Made by a program: the position numbers and the translations under genes. From Clostridium senegalense JC122 (GTDB lineage Bacteria > Bacillota > Clostridia > Clostridiales > Clostridiaceae): a stretch of 42,308 nt of DNA. Location: NCBI RefSeq assembly GCF_000285575.1, contig NZ_HE611050.1, forward strand, positions 1,063,999 through 1,106,306. Direction: 5' to 3'. The notes below the pieces were generated by a model. That model saw nothing but the letters and a program-made list of their open reading frames with translations. It had not been told where the DNA came from and searched no databases. Below are positions 1-9,869 of the stretch, in pieces (positions within the stretch are counted from its first letter, which is position 1; each line of letters begins with the position of its first letter).

Positions 1-478
1 TTAAAATTATTGTTAATATTACTATTGAAATTATTGAATAAAATTTATTTTTTTCCATTAATCCAAGTAATTTATTATGTTCTTTTTTAACTGTAAAAGT
101 AATTAATATTGTTCTTAAAATATATGCACCAATAATCAATGACAATCTTGCATTTAATTCATTACTTTGATTATATAATCTGAAATTAATATACAGTCTT
201 TCTACTGTAAAACTTAAATAAAATAAAGATATTATAAAAAAATCACTTTTCTTATATGTATAATAATAAATCCAACAACTAGCCATAGAAATAATAGCTA
301 AAGTGCCATTTATTATTTTAAAATCATAAGTTGTAATATATTTATCTATTGGTAAAAACTTAATATAAAATGCCCCTAAAAAACTTAAAATAAGTAAAAT
401 TAATGATATATACATAATTATTTTGTTAATATCTAACGTTGATATTTTTTTCTTGTCTTCAGTTAACTCTAAATTCAT
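1..478 (-). CDS. Membrane protein, N-terminal part (cut by window edge)
   Basis: The frame is open from ATG at 478 to the window start (159 codons), so this is the first part of a longer gene. A GAGGT ribosome site lies 6 bases upstream of the ATG. The product starts with a short charged segment (MNLELTEDKKK) and then has about five hydrophobic helices separated by short charged loops (for example ITTYDFK and YYTYKKSD). Clostridial sensor kinases and GGDEF proteins often begin with such a multi-pass sensory domain, so a signalling protein is likely, but no catalytic domain is inside the window. The family assignment is an inference. Confidence 0.6.
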   Translation of the reverse strand, partial: MNLELTEDKKKISTLDINKIIMYISLILLILSFLGAFYIKFLPIDKYITTYDFKIINGTLAIISMASCWIYYYTYKKSDFFIISLFYLSFTVERLYINFRLYNQSNELNARLSLIIGAYILRTILITFTVKKEHNKLLGLMEKNKFYSIISIVILTIIL

Positions 479-637
479 AACAAACCTCATCTACAAAATT
501 TTTATAACCTTATACCATAATAAATTAAGATGCTTAATTATTTTTTAATTTATTCCCTTAATGTTATTATATTTCATGTGTTTTTTTTAGTCTACATTAT
601 TATGTATATTTTTACAAATTAATTTAAATTTCGACTT

Positions 638-681
638 TAAAAAAATACAACCTATAGTTAAAGTTTAACTTAGATTGTATT
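638..681 (-). terminator. Rho-independent terminator after the phosphotransferase-like gene
   Basis: Read on the minus strand, AATACAA at 681-675 pairs with TTGTATT at 650-644, extended by a near-perfect inner stem, and is followed by a run of T. It lies about 25 bases past the stop codon at 706. Confidence 0.7.
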
Positions 682-705
682 CTAAAATTATAATAATATA
701 TTTAT

Positions 706-1474
706 TTAAAATAATTCATCTAATAAAATATAATAAGCAATTTTATTAGCATCATATTTATCCAAACCATATTCATCTAAAAATAATTTTACATAATGAT
801 CATTTCCAAAATTAGTTCGTATACTTCTGCATGCAATTCCTATGTCTTGATATCTATCGCCAATACCACCTCTTCCCCAATCTATAAAACCACTTATTTC
901 ACCTTTATGTTGAATTATATTCGGTAGGCAGTAATCTCCGTGAACTAACACTAAATCTTCACATTGAGGCCGCATACTCTCTAATTTATTAACGATTTCT
1001 AAATAGCTTTTATCTTTATTACAATTAAAATTCACAAGTTTTTGTTCTATATTTTTTCTTCCTTCTTTTAATTTAACATCTAGAGTTTGTACTACATTAC
1101 AATTTGTAATATCTATATTATGAATCATTTTTAATCCTTTAGCCAAATTCTTTACTATTAGTTCTTTATTAAAATTTTCTCTTAATAAATTTAATGTATT
1201 TTCTCCCTTTATTTCTGACATTATTAAAAAATTGATTATTACAATCACCTACATACAGTAACACTTCTGGAACATTTAATTTTCCCTTCAGCCAATCCAA
1301 TAACTTTACTTCTTGCCTAAATATTTCATATTTACTTTGGGCTATTTTTAAATAGGCCATTCTATTTTGCATATTAATTTTAAATACTTCAGCTTTAGAA
1401 CATCCAATGCACACTTTCTCTATGCTATCCATATCTATCAAATCACAAATCTCCTTAGGTAAATTTAAAATCAT
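706..1474 (-). pseudogene. APH(3')-type aminoglycoside phosphotransferase-like gene, frameshifted
   Basis: Two overlapping frames together make one kinase. The N-terminal frame (1474 to about 1230) gives the nucleotide-binding lobe, with AYLKIA supplying the ATP-contacting Lys. The C-terminal frame (to 706) holds the Brenner-type catalytic motif VLVHGDYCLPNII and the metal-binding IDWGRGGIGDR of aminoglycoside 3'-phosphotransferases. Removing one A from the six-A run at 1226-1231 joins them as DCNNQFLIMSE and gives 255 residues, close to the usual ~264. I start at ATG 1474 because AAAAGGAGA lies about 7 bases upstream, while the ATG at 1480 is almost on top of that site. A functional gene would phosphorylate kanamycin-type drugs or an unknown hydroxylated substrate. 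Whether the shift is real or a read error cannot be told here. Confidence 0.8.
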
Positions 1475-1738
1475 ATACATTCTCCTTTTAAACAAATTAT
1501 TTATAAAAATAATAGTTCAAAAACTTGATTAACATTTTAAAATTATAAAACTTTATTTTTTATGTATATACAAAGAAAATAATAGACACAAATTACAATA
1601 TATATTTTATAAAATTCAAGCCTGTCAGATTCTATTAATAATTATTTATTATTAGATACTGTCAACTCAAGATTTTGTGAAATAATTAAGTAATTTGCTC
1701 TATTATTTAATTTAATATTTAATAAATTTTCATTTGTT

Positions 1739-4080
1739 TTAACAAATTTGTGGATTATTCATTATTTTTTTTACTATTTTAGGTATAAATATCATACCTA
1801 ATGTTCCTAAAATAGTTATTATAAGAATTCCATTAGCCTTTGTAGTAACAAATGGTGCTATATCAAAAAGATTTCTTATAAACGGTATAGTGAATGACCC
1901 TATAAATAACAATATCATTCCAAACAATATCAATATTCTATATAGATTTAATGGCCTTGACACCTTAAATACAACGAATAAACTTAATGCAGTAAACACA
2001 ACTAAAGATAATGATGAAGACTGTTTCATAGAAAGTCCACTATGGAATCCTATAAGAAATGCAATTGTAGTGCTTATACCTATCATTACACCATTTGGTA
2101 TTGATACTTGTAAAACTCTTTTTAAAAAATTTTTTTAATTCTTTCCTTGTTAGGTGCCAATGCTAAGAAAAATGATGGTATTCCTATAGTTATGCTACCA
2201 ATTAAAGTTAATTGAAATGGCGTAATAGGAAATGGTAACCTTAATAGAGAAAAGGATATACACATAATTATAAAATATACTATTTTGGACAAGAAAAGTT
2301 CTGACACTTTTTCCAAATTATTTATAAGTTGACGTCCTTCTGTTACAACATTTGGTAATGAAGCAAAATCTGAATTCATAAGTACAAGTTGTGCTACTGC
2401 CTTTGTAGCATCTGCTCCACTAGCCATAGCTATACCACAATCAGCTTCCTTTAATGCTAAAACATCATTAACTCCGTCTCCCGTCATAGCTACCGTATGC
2501 TCATTGGATTTTAAAGCTTTCACTATTCTTCTCTTTTGATGAGGTGTAACTCTTCCAAATACACATGTTTCTTCTACAACCTTAGCTAATTCTTCTTCAC
2601 TTTCTGGAAGTAATCTAGAATCGATATATTTTTCTCCATTTTTAATTCCAACTTTTTTAGCTATAGCCGAAACAGTTATAGGATTATCCCCTGATATAAT
2701 TTTTATTTTTACATTTTCTTTTTCAAAATAATCTATGGCTTCCTCAGCGTTATCTCTTATTATATCTTCAAGAAATATAAGTCCTATTCCGTGTATGTCT
2801 CCATTTAAATTCTCATTTAAATTTTCTCCATTAAATTTTGCTAATAAAAGAATTCTTTTTCCAGCCTCTGCTGCGCTTTTGACACGTTTAGCTATGTGTG
2901 TATACTCTTCTTTTAAAATAACCTCTGGTGCACCTAATACCCAGATTCCTTCATTTTCAAATTCTACGGCTGTCCATTTTCTCTTAGATGAAAAAGGAAT
3001 CTTATTCTTTACTTTTAAATTTGGATTTTCCTTAAATTTGTTGAGTATAGCTTTATTAGTCTGATTTCCACCTAAAAAACTATACGCTATTGCTGATGTA
3101 TATTTTTCTACATCCTTTGTATTATTTTCTTTTAATGCTATAATTTCGCTAACTTTTAAATCGCCTTTAGTAATTGTTCCTGTTTTATCTAAACATAAAA
3201 CATCCACACGAGCTAAAACTTCTGTAGCTGGTAATTCCTGAACAAGAGTATGAAGTTTAGATAGTCTTATAACTGCTACAACAAAAGTAGTGCTAGTTAA
3301 TAAAATTAACCCCTCAGGAACCATTCCTATAATTCCTGTAACAGAACCAATTAATGCACTTTTCCAACTTTCATTTCCTGACATAAGCTGACTAGTTGTT
3401 AAAAGTAAGCCTAAAGGAAGTATCATCCACATTATTATTTTAAATATCTTGCCTGTAGATTTTTGAAGTTCAGAATTTATTAGTTTAAATTTTCTTGCTT
3501 CATTTGCAAGTTTTGCTGCATATGTTTCTTCTCCGACACAACGTGCTACTGCATAACACTGACCTGCTGTTACAACACTACCTGATAAAAGTTTACTCCC
3601 TTTTTGTTTTAATATAGAATCTGATTCACCAGTAATCATAGATTCATCGACTTCTACTTCAACATCTTGTATAACTTCACAGTCTACTAATATCTGATCT
3701 CCTGTTTTTAAAATCATTATGTCATCTATCACTATTTCTTCTGCTGTAATATTTTTAGTTTTCCCATTTCTTATAACATATGCTCTTTTACTATTAATTA
3801 CTGCTAATCTTTCTAATATTCTTTTTGCATGTATTTCTTGAAATGCACCTAATATTATATTTGCTATTACTATTATTATAAAAACAGCATCTTTAGGTGA
3901 ACCTATTAAAATTAACAATATTGCTAATGATATATTTAAAATATTATAGCTTGTTAATATATTCGCCCTTAAAATCTGAGTTAATGTTCGAGAAGGTGGT
4001 TTAGGAATATTATTAACCTTACCACTTTTAATTCTTTCTTCTACATCCTCATCATTAAGTCCTCTTATTTCTTCTTCCAT
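1739..4080 (-). pseudogene. CtpE-like P-type cation-transporting ATPase, frameshifted before the last helices
   Basis: The main frame (4080-2122, 652 residues) is a P-type ATPase. It has the actuator loop TGES (150-153), a transmembrane PEGL motif (255-258), the phosphorylated Asp 298 in DKTGT, and the hinge GDGVND. The set GMVPEGLILLTS resembles CtpE-type pumps, for which calcium uptake has been reported in mycobacteria; the substrate here is inferred. The remaining C-terminal helices lie in another frame (2121-1739, ending NNPQIC). Adding one base to the seven-T run at 2130-2136 joins them as ERIKKNFLKRVLQ and gives 780 residues, normal for the family. The start has AAAGGCGG upstream. The gene stands alone. 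Confidence 0.85.
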
Positions 4081-4425
4081 AATATTTTAATCACCGCCTT
4101 TACTTTTGTTTTTATGATTTTAACCTTTTGTATAGAGTTGTAAACTATTTTTAAATAAATGCTTTTTTAATTTTCAACTTATAGTTGAATTAATTTTTAA
4201 ACTTGTCTTACTCTATTATACATTAACATTATTAAATTAACCTTAAATTAACGTGACATAATCTTAAAATTACATTACATTTTTGAAATATATCTTTATT
4301 TTAAATAAAATTTACTAAAAATAAAAATAAAATAACTTAAAAAGTCTAATTTTATACTTATAATGTTTATTATCAAATAAAATTTAATCATATTAATATA
4401 ATTATCATTACATAATTTTACAAAT
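4081..4425. other. Long AT-rich intergenic stretch upstream of the P-type ATPase
   Basis: No gene of credible length was seen. The only structure is a short dyad at 4171-4188, TTCAACT and AGTTGAA around a TAT loop, lying about 90 bases upstream of the ATPase start. It could be an operator or a weak terminator; there is no good T-run. The rest is probably promoter and leader DNA. Confidence 0.4.
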
Positions 4426-4456
4426 AAATATAGGGTTTTAAAAAACCCTATATTTT
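4426..4456 (-). terminator. Terminator of the coiled-coil gene
   Basis: AATATAGGGTTTT and AAAACCCTATATT form a nearly uninterrupted 13-bp stem that touches the stop codon at 4455-4457. Confidence 0.75.
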
Positions 4457-5114
4457 AATCTTCTATAATATCTTTTTTATCCTCTTTCTTTACTTCATTT
4501 TCCTTTTTATTACTACTTTCATTTTTTATAATTCTATTCGCCCTACTAAGTTCACTATTAGCTCTACTTTCTATGTTATTAATAGATTTTTCTAATTTTA
4601 ATTTTTGTTTTGAAACAAAATTATTAGGATATTTTATATCTTTAAGATAACCTAACTCTACTTTTAAATTTCCTTTAGTAATATTCAATGAATGTATGTT
4701 ATCCATGCTATTTCTAGCTTTAATTAGATTTTTAAGGCTTTCAGAAATTATAACTCCATTTCTTTCTTCATCACCATTTTTATTTTCCTTTTCTTTCTGT
4801 TCTAGTTTTTCTTTTGCTTTTTCTAATTCTTTTTCTTTTTCTATCATAAGAGCTCGTTGCATTTGTTCTTCTATTAGCTTTATTTTAGCATCTAACTCTT
4901 TGTTTTTTTCAATTCTCTCTTTTGGTGTTAAATCTTGTTTTTGTAAATTCTCCTTTTGTTTTATTAAATTTTCTTTAGCTTCTTGAAGATTATTTATAAT
5001 ATCAGCTTTTTTAAATTTAATATTTTTATTAAATTTTAAATTTATATTATCCTCATCCTTTTTAATTTGTGAAAATATAGTATTAGTTCTTGTATTTAAT
5101 CCTTCAATTCTCAT
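4455..5114 (-). CDS. Coiled-coil protein of unknown function
   Basis: About 219 residues, very rich in Lys, Glu and Asn. Residues from about 35 to 115 (KENLQKQ, KEKELEKAKEKLEQKEKE) are a long heptad-like coiled coil. A second helical segment runs from about 150 to 200. No signal peptide, membrane helix or catalytic motif was seen, so it should be cytosolic. I start at ATG 5114 (MRIEGLN) because GGGGGATA lies 7-8 bases upstream; an in-frame ATG at 5135 lies on the wrong side of that site. It begins only 28 bases after the epimerase gene, so the two are probably cotranscribed. The function is not recognised. Confidence 0.7.
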   Translation of the reverse strand: MRIEGLNTRTNTIFSQIKKDEDNINLKFNKNIKFKKADIINNLQEAKENLIKQKENLQKQDLTPKERIEKNKELDAKIKLIEEQMQRALMIEKEKELEKAKEKLEQKEKENKNGDEERNGVIISESLKNLIKARNSMDNIHSLNITKGNLKVELGYLKDIKYPNNFVSKQKLKLEKSINNIESRANSELSRANRIIKNESSNKKENEVKKEDKKDIIED

Positions 5115-5142
5115 AATTTTTATCCCCCAAAACATTTATATA

Positions 5143-5829
5143 TTATAATATTTGTATAACTTTTTTAGGAATTCCTATATCAACCACTTTTATATTGCCG
5201 CAATATTCTGATATATATTCTTTTAAAAAACCTACCTTTGGTAACTGCAATGTTATAGTTTCATCAGCTTTTATTGCTACCCCCATAACCTCTCCATTAT
5301 CACCATTTATTCCAGATGGAATATCTATCGCTATAGTATATGCACTACATTTGTTTACCTCTAAAATTAAACTTTCAAAAATACCTGAAATTCTTCTTTT
5401 TAAACCAGTTCCAAATATTCCATCAATAATTACATCAGCATAAATTAAACTCTGTAATTTATTTAAATCGGTATCCTCATTTATAAATCTTATTCCTATC
5501 TTATTATCGTCTAATTTATTTATATTCTTTATAATTTCAAAGTTTTCATTAAAATCATTGCTTGCTTTTTTTAAATTTCCTACTATAAATACTTCAACAT
5601 TATAATTATGTAAATATAAATGTCTTGATAATGCAAGTCCATCTCCACCATTATTTCCAACACCCGAAATTATAATTACCTTTGAATTAGGCATTTCTTT
5701 TAATTTTTCATCTACCTCATTAAATATTTTTATTGCTGCATTTTCCATAAGTATCATTCCACTTATTCCTAATTGATTTATACAATAATTATCTATTTCT
5801 TTCATTTTTTTTGAGTCAACGTACTTCAT
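5143..5829 (-). CDS. nnrE: NAD(P)H-hydrate epimerase, stand-alone YjeF-N domain
   Basis: 228 residues covering just the YjeF N-terminal (NnrE) domain. It has the dinucleotide-binding SGVGNNGGDGLALSRHL and the downstream motifs DGIFGTGLKR and IDIPSGINGDNGE. NnrE converts the R epimer of hydrated, damaged NAD(P)H to the S form, which NnrD then dehydrates using ATP or ADP. In most Clostridia the two activities sit in one protein of about 500 residues; here the frame ends normally after GIPKKVIQIL and no NnrD sequence follows. AGAGAGGGAT precedes the ATG. This is either a separate-domain version or a paralogue of a bifunctional enzyme elsewhere in the genome. Confidence 0.85.
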   Translation of the reverse strand: MKYVDSKKMKEIDNYCINQLGISGMILMENAAIKIFNEVDEKLKEMPNSKVIIISGVGNNGGDGLALSRHLYLHNYNVEVFIVGNLKKASNDFNENFEIIKNINKLDDNKIGIRFINEDTDLNKLQSLIYADVIIDGIFGTGLKRRISGIFESLILEVNKCSAYTIAIDIPSGINGDNGEVMGVAIKADETITLQLPKVGFLKEYISEYCGNIKVVDIGIPKKVIQIL

Positions 5830-6036
5830 ATTATCCCTCTCTTAAATATATCAGTAACTAAACTTTAACCCTCAATTTTTAAGTATAATTACTAGTTATT
5901 TTAATATACATATAAAAATTATACTCTAATTTTATAGGATTCTAAACTATTAATTCTTACCTTTTAGCCATTAACTAACTACAACTCTACTATAACCTTT
6001 AGAGCCTTTAAATTTTCTATATAAATAACTATATAG

Positions 6037-7147
6037 TCAAATATGTCTTTTCAAACATTTATTTCTATACATTTCATTGTCTGCAAATGTTAAAATTTCA
6101 GTTACTTCCGTGCCATTTATCGGATAAATGGCTTTTCCTATACTAAATGAAATATTAATTTTTTTATTTATATCATTCTTTAAATATATTTTGTTTCTAC
6201 ATATAATTTCAATAATATCTGAAATTTTTTCATATTTAGTAGTTATTATTGAAAATTTATCTCCACCTATCCTATATATTTGCCCATCTTTATTAATATA
6301 TTCTTTTAATATATCAATAAAGTGTTTTAAGCATTTATCTCCAAAAATATGACCATTGTTATCATTTATACTTTTAAAATCATTTATATCTAAATAAAAA
6401 TTCCAAATTCAATATCTTTTTTTATTAAACCTGAAATATCCTCTTCAAATTTTCTTCTACTATAAGCACTCGTTATATCATCTCTTTCTGCAGTAAAAAT
6501 AGCTTCTTCCAATGATTTTATATTTTCAGTAAAAAAATATATTACTGGATAAAAAATCAATGTACTTAAGCAAAATATACTATAAATTATTACTCCATAA
6601 AAACAATTATGGAATATAATAAATCTAAATAGTAAAGTTAAAGAAATTACATATGAAAAAGGGGCAAATGATATTAAATAACCTATCTTTGTCCTCAACG
6701 TCTTAATATTAGGCCTATATATTTTAGCAACATGAAATAGATTAAATAATAATACCAATATACTTATAAGGCTAAAACATAACTTATATATGATAACATT
6801 ACCTTTATTAACCTCATTTAAAATTATATAGTCTTCACACAATATATAAATTGTTATTATAGATAAATTAGCTATAAGTGATGAATAATATACAAAAGCA
6901 ACCTCTCTAATTGATCCTTTATATATTTTATATTTCATAGGAAACAAAAGGACATATATAAATTGGGCTATCATGATACTATCCTCTACTTCAAAAAACA
7001 TTGATATAATGAAAAAAATAACAAATATATAAGTGAAACTCCAAAAGTTTTTAAGTTTATTTTTGGTTTATTTTCATATAATGCTGATCTCATTAATAAA
7101 GTAGTAAAAACATATTGACCTATTAGATATAAGAATTGTTTTTTCAT
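6037..7147 (-). pseudogene. Membrane GGDEF-domain protein with a degenerate active site, two frameshifts
   Basis: Three frames join into one 370-residue protein. From ATG 7147 (GAGGAAAT upstream) come MKKQFLYLIGQYV and the first helix. The middle frame (7001-6390) has several hydrophobic helices, then RDDITSAYSRRKFEED, which opens a GGDEF domain. The last frame gives LDINDFKSINDNNGH, RIGGDKFS and a normal C-terminus ending at 6037. The needed corrections are one extra base in the A7 run at 7012-7018 and one in the A5 run at 6396-6400. GGDEF domains make cyclic di-GMP, but the signature here is GGDKF: Lys replaces the catalytic metal-binding Glu. The domain is therefore probably inactive, perhaps a GTP or c-di-GMP sensor, even if the frame is repaired. 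Confidence 0.8.
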
Positions 7148-7328
7148 ATTTTATTTCCTCTATCTTAAGTAACATTAACATATTTGTATACTTAATTTTC
7201 ATTCCCTTCTAAATATTTACTTAAAATTCAACACAATATACACTTAAATTTTAGCATATAAATACATTTTAATCCAATAATTAAAATATATGTATTATAA
7301 GTTTCTTTTTTGTTTATTCTACATAAAT

Positions 7329-7360
7329 AAAACTTATAATTAAATTTAATTATAAGTTTT
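7329..7360. terminator. Perfect 16-bp palindromic terminator
   Basis: AAAACTTATAATTAAA is followed at once by its exact reverse complement. It lies downstream of the EcsC gene and upstream of the GGDEF gene, both on the minus strand, and ends in TTTTATTT on that strand. Confidence 0.7.
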
Positions 7361-7398
7361 CTTAGATATCTTTAAATTATATAATATACAGTTTTACT

Positions 7399-8115
7399 TT
7401 AAGTAAGTATTCTCATTCTATATGCTTGTATTGCAGTTTTACTCAATTTATCTATAAGTTTATTATTTACATAAGCCCCTACAAAAGCACCTATACCTGG
7501 TATCATTTGTAACAGTTTGGCAAGATCTATATAATCTCTGTACTCCTGCTGAAATGTTTTCCAATCAAAACAACTTATATCATCTGGTAACATAGTGCAA
7601 TAATTTTCCCAATCTTCCATAGTATAAAAGACTTTGTTTACATGATTTTTACTTGAAAAAGCTAGTTGAAATATATTTAGTATATATAGTCGCTCTTTAT
7701 AATCCTTAACATCGAAGCCATAAATAGCAGCAATATCATAAAGAAGCTTTATTTTTATCCCTAACAATAATGGAAAATCGGCAATTCCTAAAGCTATACC
7801 CCCAGCACCAGTTCCAGCACCTTCTATAATTGCTGTGTTCTTATAAACTTTAGTTTTTTCTTCAACTAAATATTCCCTTTCCTTTAAAGACAAACCTAAA
7901 TAAGGTTTTTTAGTAATATACTTTGATCCAAATAAAACTGCTTGTGTCATATTCTTTATTGTGTTAGTCATAAATTCATGATATTTATTGGGCAATATTC
8001 CATTAAACTTGTTTTGAACTCCCTTAGTAGCTTTCTCAAATATAGATGGTCCTTTTCTCATTTCTTTTTTCCATTTTTCAAGCTCACTTAATGCCACTTG
8101 ATTATAAAATTCCAT
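7399..8115 (-). CDS. EcsC-family protein
   Basis: 238 residues matching the EcsC family: an amphipathic N-terminus, the Gly/Ala-rich hydrophobic segment IEGAGTGAGGIALGIADFP at about 95-115, the DVKDYKERLYILNIF region, and a second Gly-rich segment MIPGIGAFVGAYVNNKL near the C-terminus. EcsC proteins accompany or stand apart from EcsAB-type ABC transporters in Firmicutes; their biochemical role is unknown. No ecsA or ecsB lies beside it. The gene is single, with a weak GGAGTTG ribosome site and its own terminator. The family call is fairly firm; the function is open. Confidence 0.8.
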   Translation of the reverse strand: MEFYNQVALSELEKWKKEMRKGPSIFEKATKGVQNKFNGILPNKYHEFMTNTIKNMTQAVLFGSKYITKKPYLGLSLKEREYLVEEKTKVYKNTAIIEGAGTGAGGIALGIADFPLLLGIKIKLLYDIAAIYGFDVKDYKERLYILNIFQLAFSSKNHVNKVFYTMEDWENYCTMLPDDISCFDWKTFQQEYRDYIDLAKLLQMIPGIGAFVGAYVNNKLIDKLSKTAIQAYRMRILT

Positions 8116-8291
8116 ACTGTTTTCAACTCCACACTTTATACTTTTAACATATAATACTATATTGCTTATTGACTACTTTACATTTAAAAAATTATACACT
8201 TTTTCTGAATTTAATCATTTATATCTTAGATTTTTTAAATTCCTAGTTAAGTTATATTATCCAATTTTTTAAATATACATTCTTAAATAAA

Positions 8292-8326
8292 AATAAAAAG
8301 CATCCCCATAATAAATTGAGATGCCT
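8292..8326 (-). terminator. Terminator of the SEC-C gene
   Basis: On the minus strand GCATCTC (8324-8318) pairs with GGGATGC (8306-8300) around an AT-rich loop, followed by TTTTTATTTTTATTT. Confidence 0.75.
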
Positions 8327-8340
8327 TCTACTTTATAAAG

Positions 8341-9465
8341 TTATTTTCCACAACATTTCTTATATTTCTTTCCACTACCACATATACAAGGGTCATTTCT
8401 TCCAACTATCTTTTTATTAGCATTAACATTTAACTTTCTTAAAGATAATTCTTTCGGAGTAAATCCTTTATTGCTCCATTTTCTTGAATTATTAGAAACA
8501 TTTGCTACCAACTTCACAATTTCATCTAATTGTTTTCTACTTTTTATTTCTATTTTTCTTCTATCCAACTCAAAAAGAACTCTTTGAATATCGAAATCAG
8601 AATCTACTAGTCCCATGCATATATCTTCAAAAGTTTCTTTTGCAAGTTCAGTATCAACACACATTTCATTTAAAAATTTTTTTAATTTTATATGTTCCTC
8701 TGTTAATTCCACATAATCTTCATCTGCATATTTAAGTAATTCTTCCTTAGATAAAATTTTATATTCTTTGCCTTTTCTAAGTTCTTGTAATGTTTCATAT
8801 TCACCTTCATTAACTAGTAACGCTTGATGTATAACTCTTTCATCATCGAACTCAACCATACCTAAACTACCTGCAAACTTATCTAATATATATAAAAACT
8901 CTTTTTCATCTAATTTTTCATCATTATTATCATTAAAGATATTCATAAAAAATTCTATTTCAAATATTCCATATAAATTAGAAAATGCTAATAAATACTC
9001 TTGCACATTTCTATATCTTTCTTGTTTTACAGCTAACTCTTCAAAATTAATTTTTTTAACAACATCTTTTATTTCAGTTGGCATAACTATATATACTTTA
9101 TTTTCCGAAATATATGTAAAAGCCATTCCTATGTTATATAGAAATATATAATTTTCAACTGGCATAGTTGTACATTCTATGTACTTTTCATCTCTAAGTT
9201 CTTGAAGTAATTTCATCCCATTATCATCTACCGGAACTAAATCTTCTTGTAATATATTAGCATCTTGAATCTTACTACATAACGCATCTACCAACATATC
9301 CTTTTTCATTTTATGTCTACCAACAATTTCATATATTCCAGCTAAGTCAGTTAGATTATTTTTTGTAAGATCACTTAAGCATTCTTTTAAAGAAAATTTT
9401 AATTCTTTTTTTATAGCTAATTCTTTATTAGCTTCAATTATGTAATTAATTAATTCTTGATTCAT
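8341..9465 (-). CDS. SEC-C metal-binding domain protein
   Basis: About 374 residues. The final 20 residues are a textbook SEC-C zinc motif (GRNDPCICGSGKKYKKCCG) like the tail of SecA. The preceding ~350 residues are acidic and helical with no other motif I recognise. Similar long proteins with a terminal SEC-C tail are common in Clostridia and have no established function; a role in binding other proteins or ribosomes through the zinc finger is an inference. I start at ATG 9465 (MNQELINYI) because GGGAGAGA lies 8 bases upstream; a TTG further out at 9483 is less likely. It has its own promoter (9503-9531) and terminator, so it is probably a single-gene unit. Confidence 0.8.
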   Translation of the reverse strand: MNQELINYIIEANKELAIKKELKFSLKECLSDLTKNNLTDLAGIYEIVGRHKMKKDMLVDALCSKIQDANILQEDLVPVDDNGMKLLQELRDEKYIECTTMPVENYIFLYNIGMAFTYISENKVYIVMPTEIKDVVKKINFEELAVKQERYRNVQEYLLAFSNLYGIFEIEFFMNIFNDNNDEKLDEKEFLYILDKFAGSLGMVEFDDERVIHQALLVNEGEYETLQELRKGKEYKILSKEELLKYADEDYVELTEEHIKLKKFLNEMCVDTELAKETFEDICMGLVDSDFDIQRVLFELDRRKIEIKSRKQLDEIVKLVANVSNNSRKWSNKGFTPKELSLRKLNVNANKKIVGRNDPCICGSGKKYKKCCGK

Positions 9466-9502
9466 ATTTGAACTCTCTCCCAAAATAATTTTTTAAATTT
9501 AA

Positions 9503-9531
9503 ACTATAATACCGTCCGTATAGTATTTCAA
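9503..9531 (-). promoter_or_regulatory. Sigma-A-type promoter with imperfect dyad, upstream of the SEC-C gene
   Basis: On the minus strand TTGAAA (9531-9526) and TATAGT (9508-9503) are 17 bases apart. The spacer carries the locally GC-rich ACTATACGGACGGTAT, with ACTATAC and GTAT..TAGT forming an imperfect inverted repeat across the core promoter. Regulation by a repressor is possible. Confidence 0.5.
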
Positions 9532-9869
9532 TATAGCTTTCTAAACCCTAATTTTAACTTATATTTCTAGTCCTTTTAATTTAATACTATCCAAATAAAT
9601 TCATCTTATCCTAAAAACATAATAGAATCTTATAAATCATAAGTTAAATCTAGATTATACATTACTATAGTCACATATTATCTATTATACTTTTTTATAC
9701 TTTTTTATGCAAATTAGCTTATAAAATTTAAAATTACATCATTATTTTTAAATTTAATTTGCATATGCTCATTTTTATTTATATGTATATATTAAATTTA
9801 AATTAAATTTAAAAATTAAAAAGGATAATCATTTTGTAAAACTTTAAATTTGTAATTCCATGCCTTATA
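9532..9869. other. AT-rich intergenic stretch, no gene seen
   Basis: No ORF with a ribosome site was found on either strand. There is a short direct repeat, TATACTTTTT twice, near 9688-9707. It probably holds upstream promoter DNA for the SEC-C gene and the 3' end of the merR transcript, but I see no clear terminator. Confidence 0.35.

Noticed and set aside
1739-2086. Independent 115-residue membrane protein after the P-type ATPase
   Set aside because: Its helices are the missing C-terminal helices of the ATPase, and the linker reads through when one base is added in the seven-T run.
4696-4986. Hydrophobic frame opposite the coiled-coil gene
   Set aside because: Its Phe/Ser/Leu-rich composition is the mirror of Lys/Glu codons on the other strand; no ribosome site.
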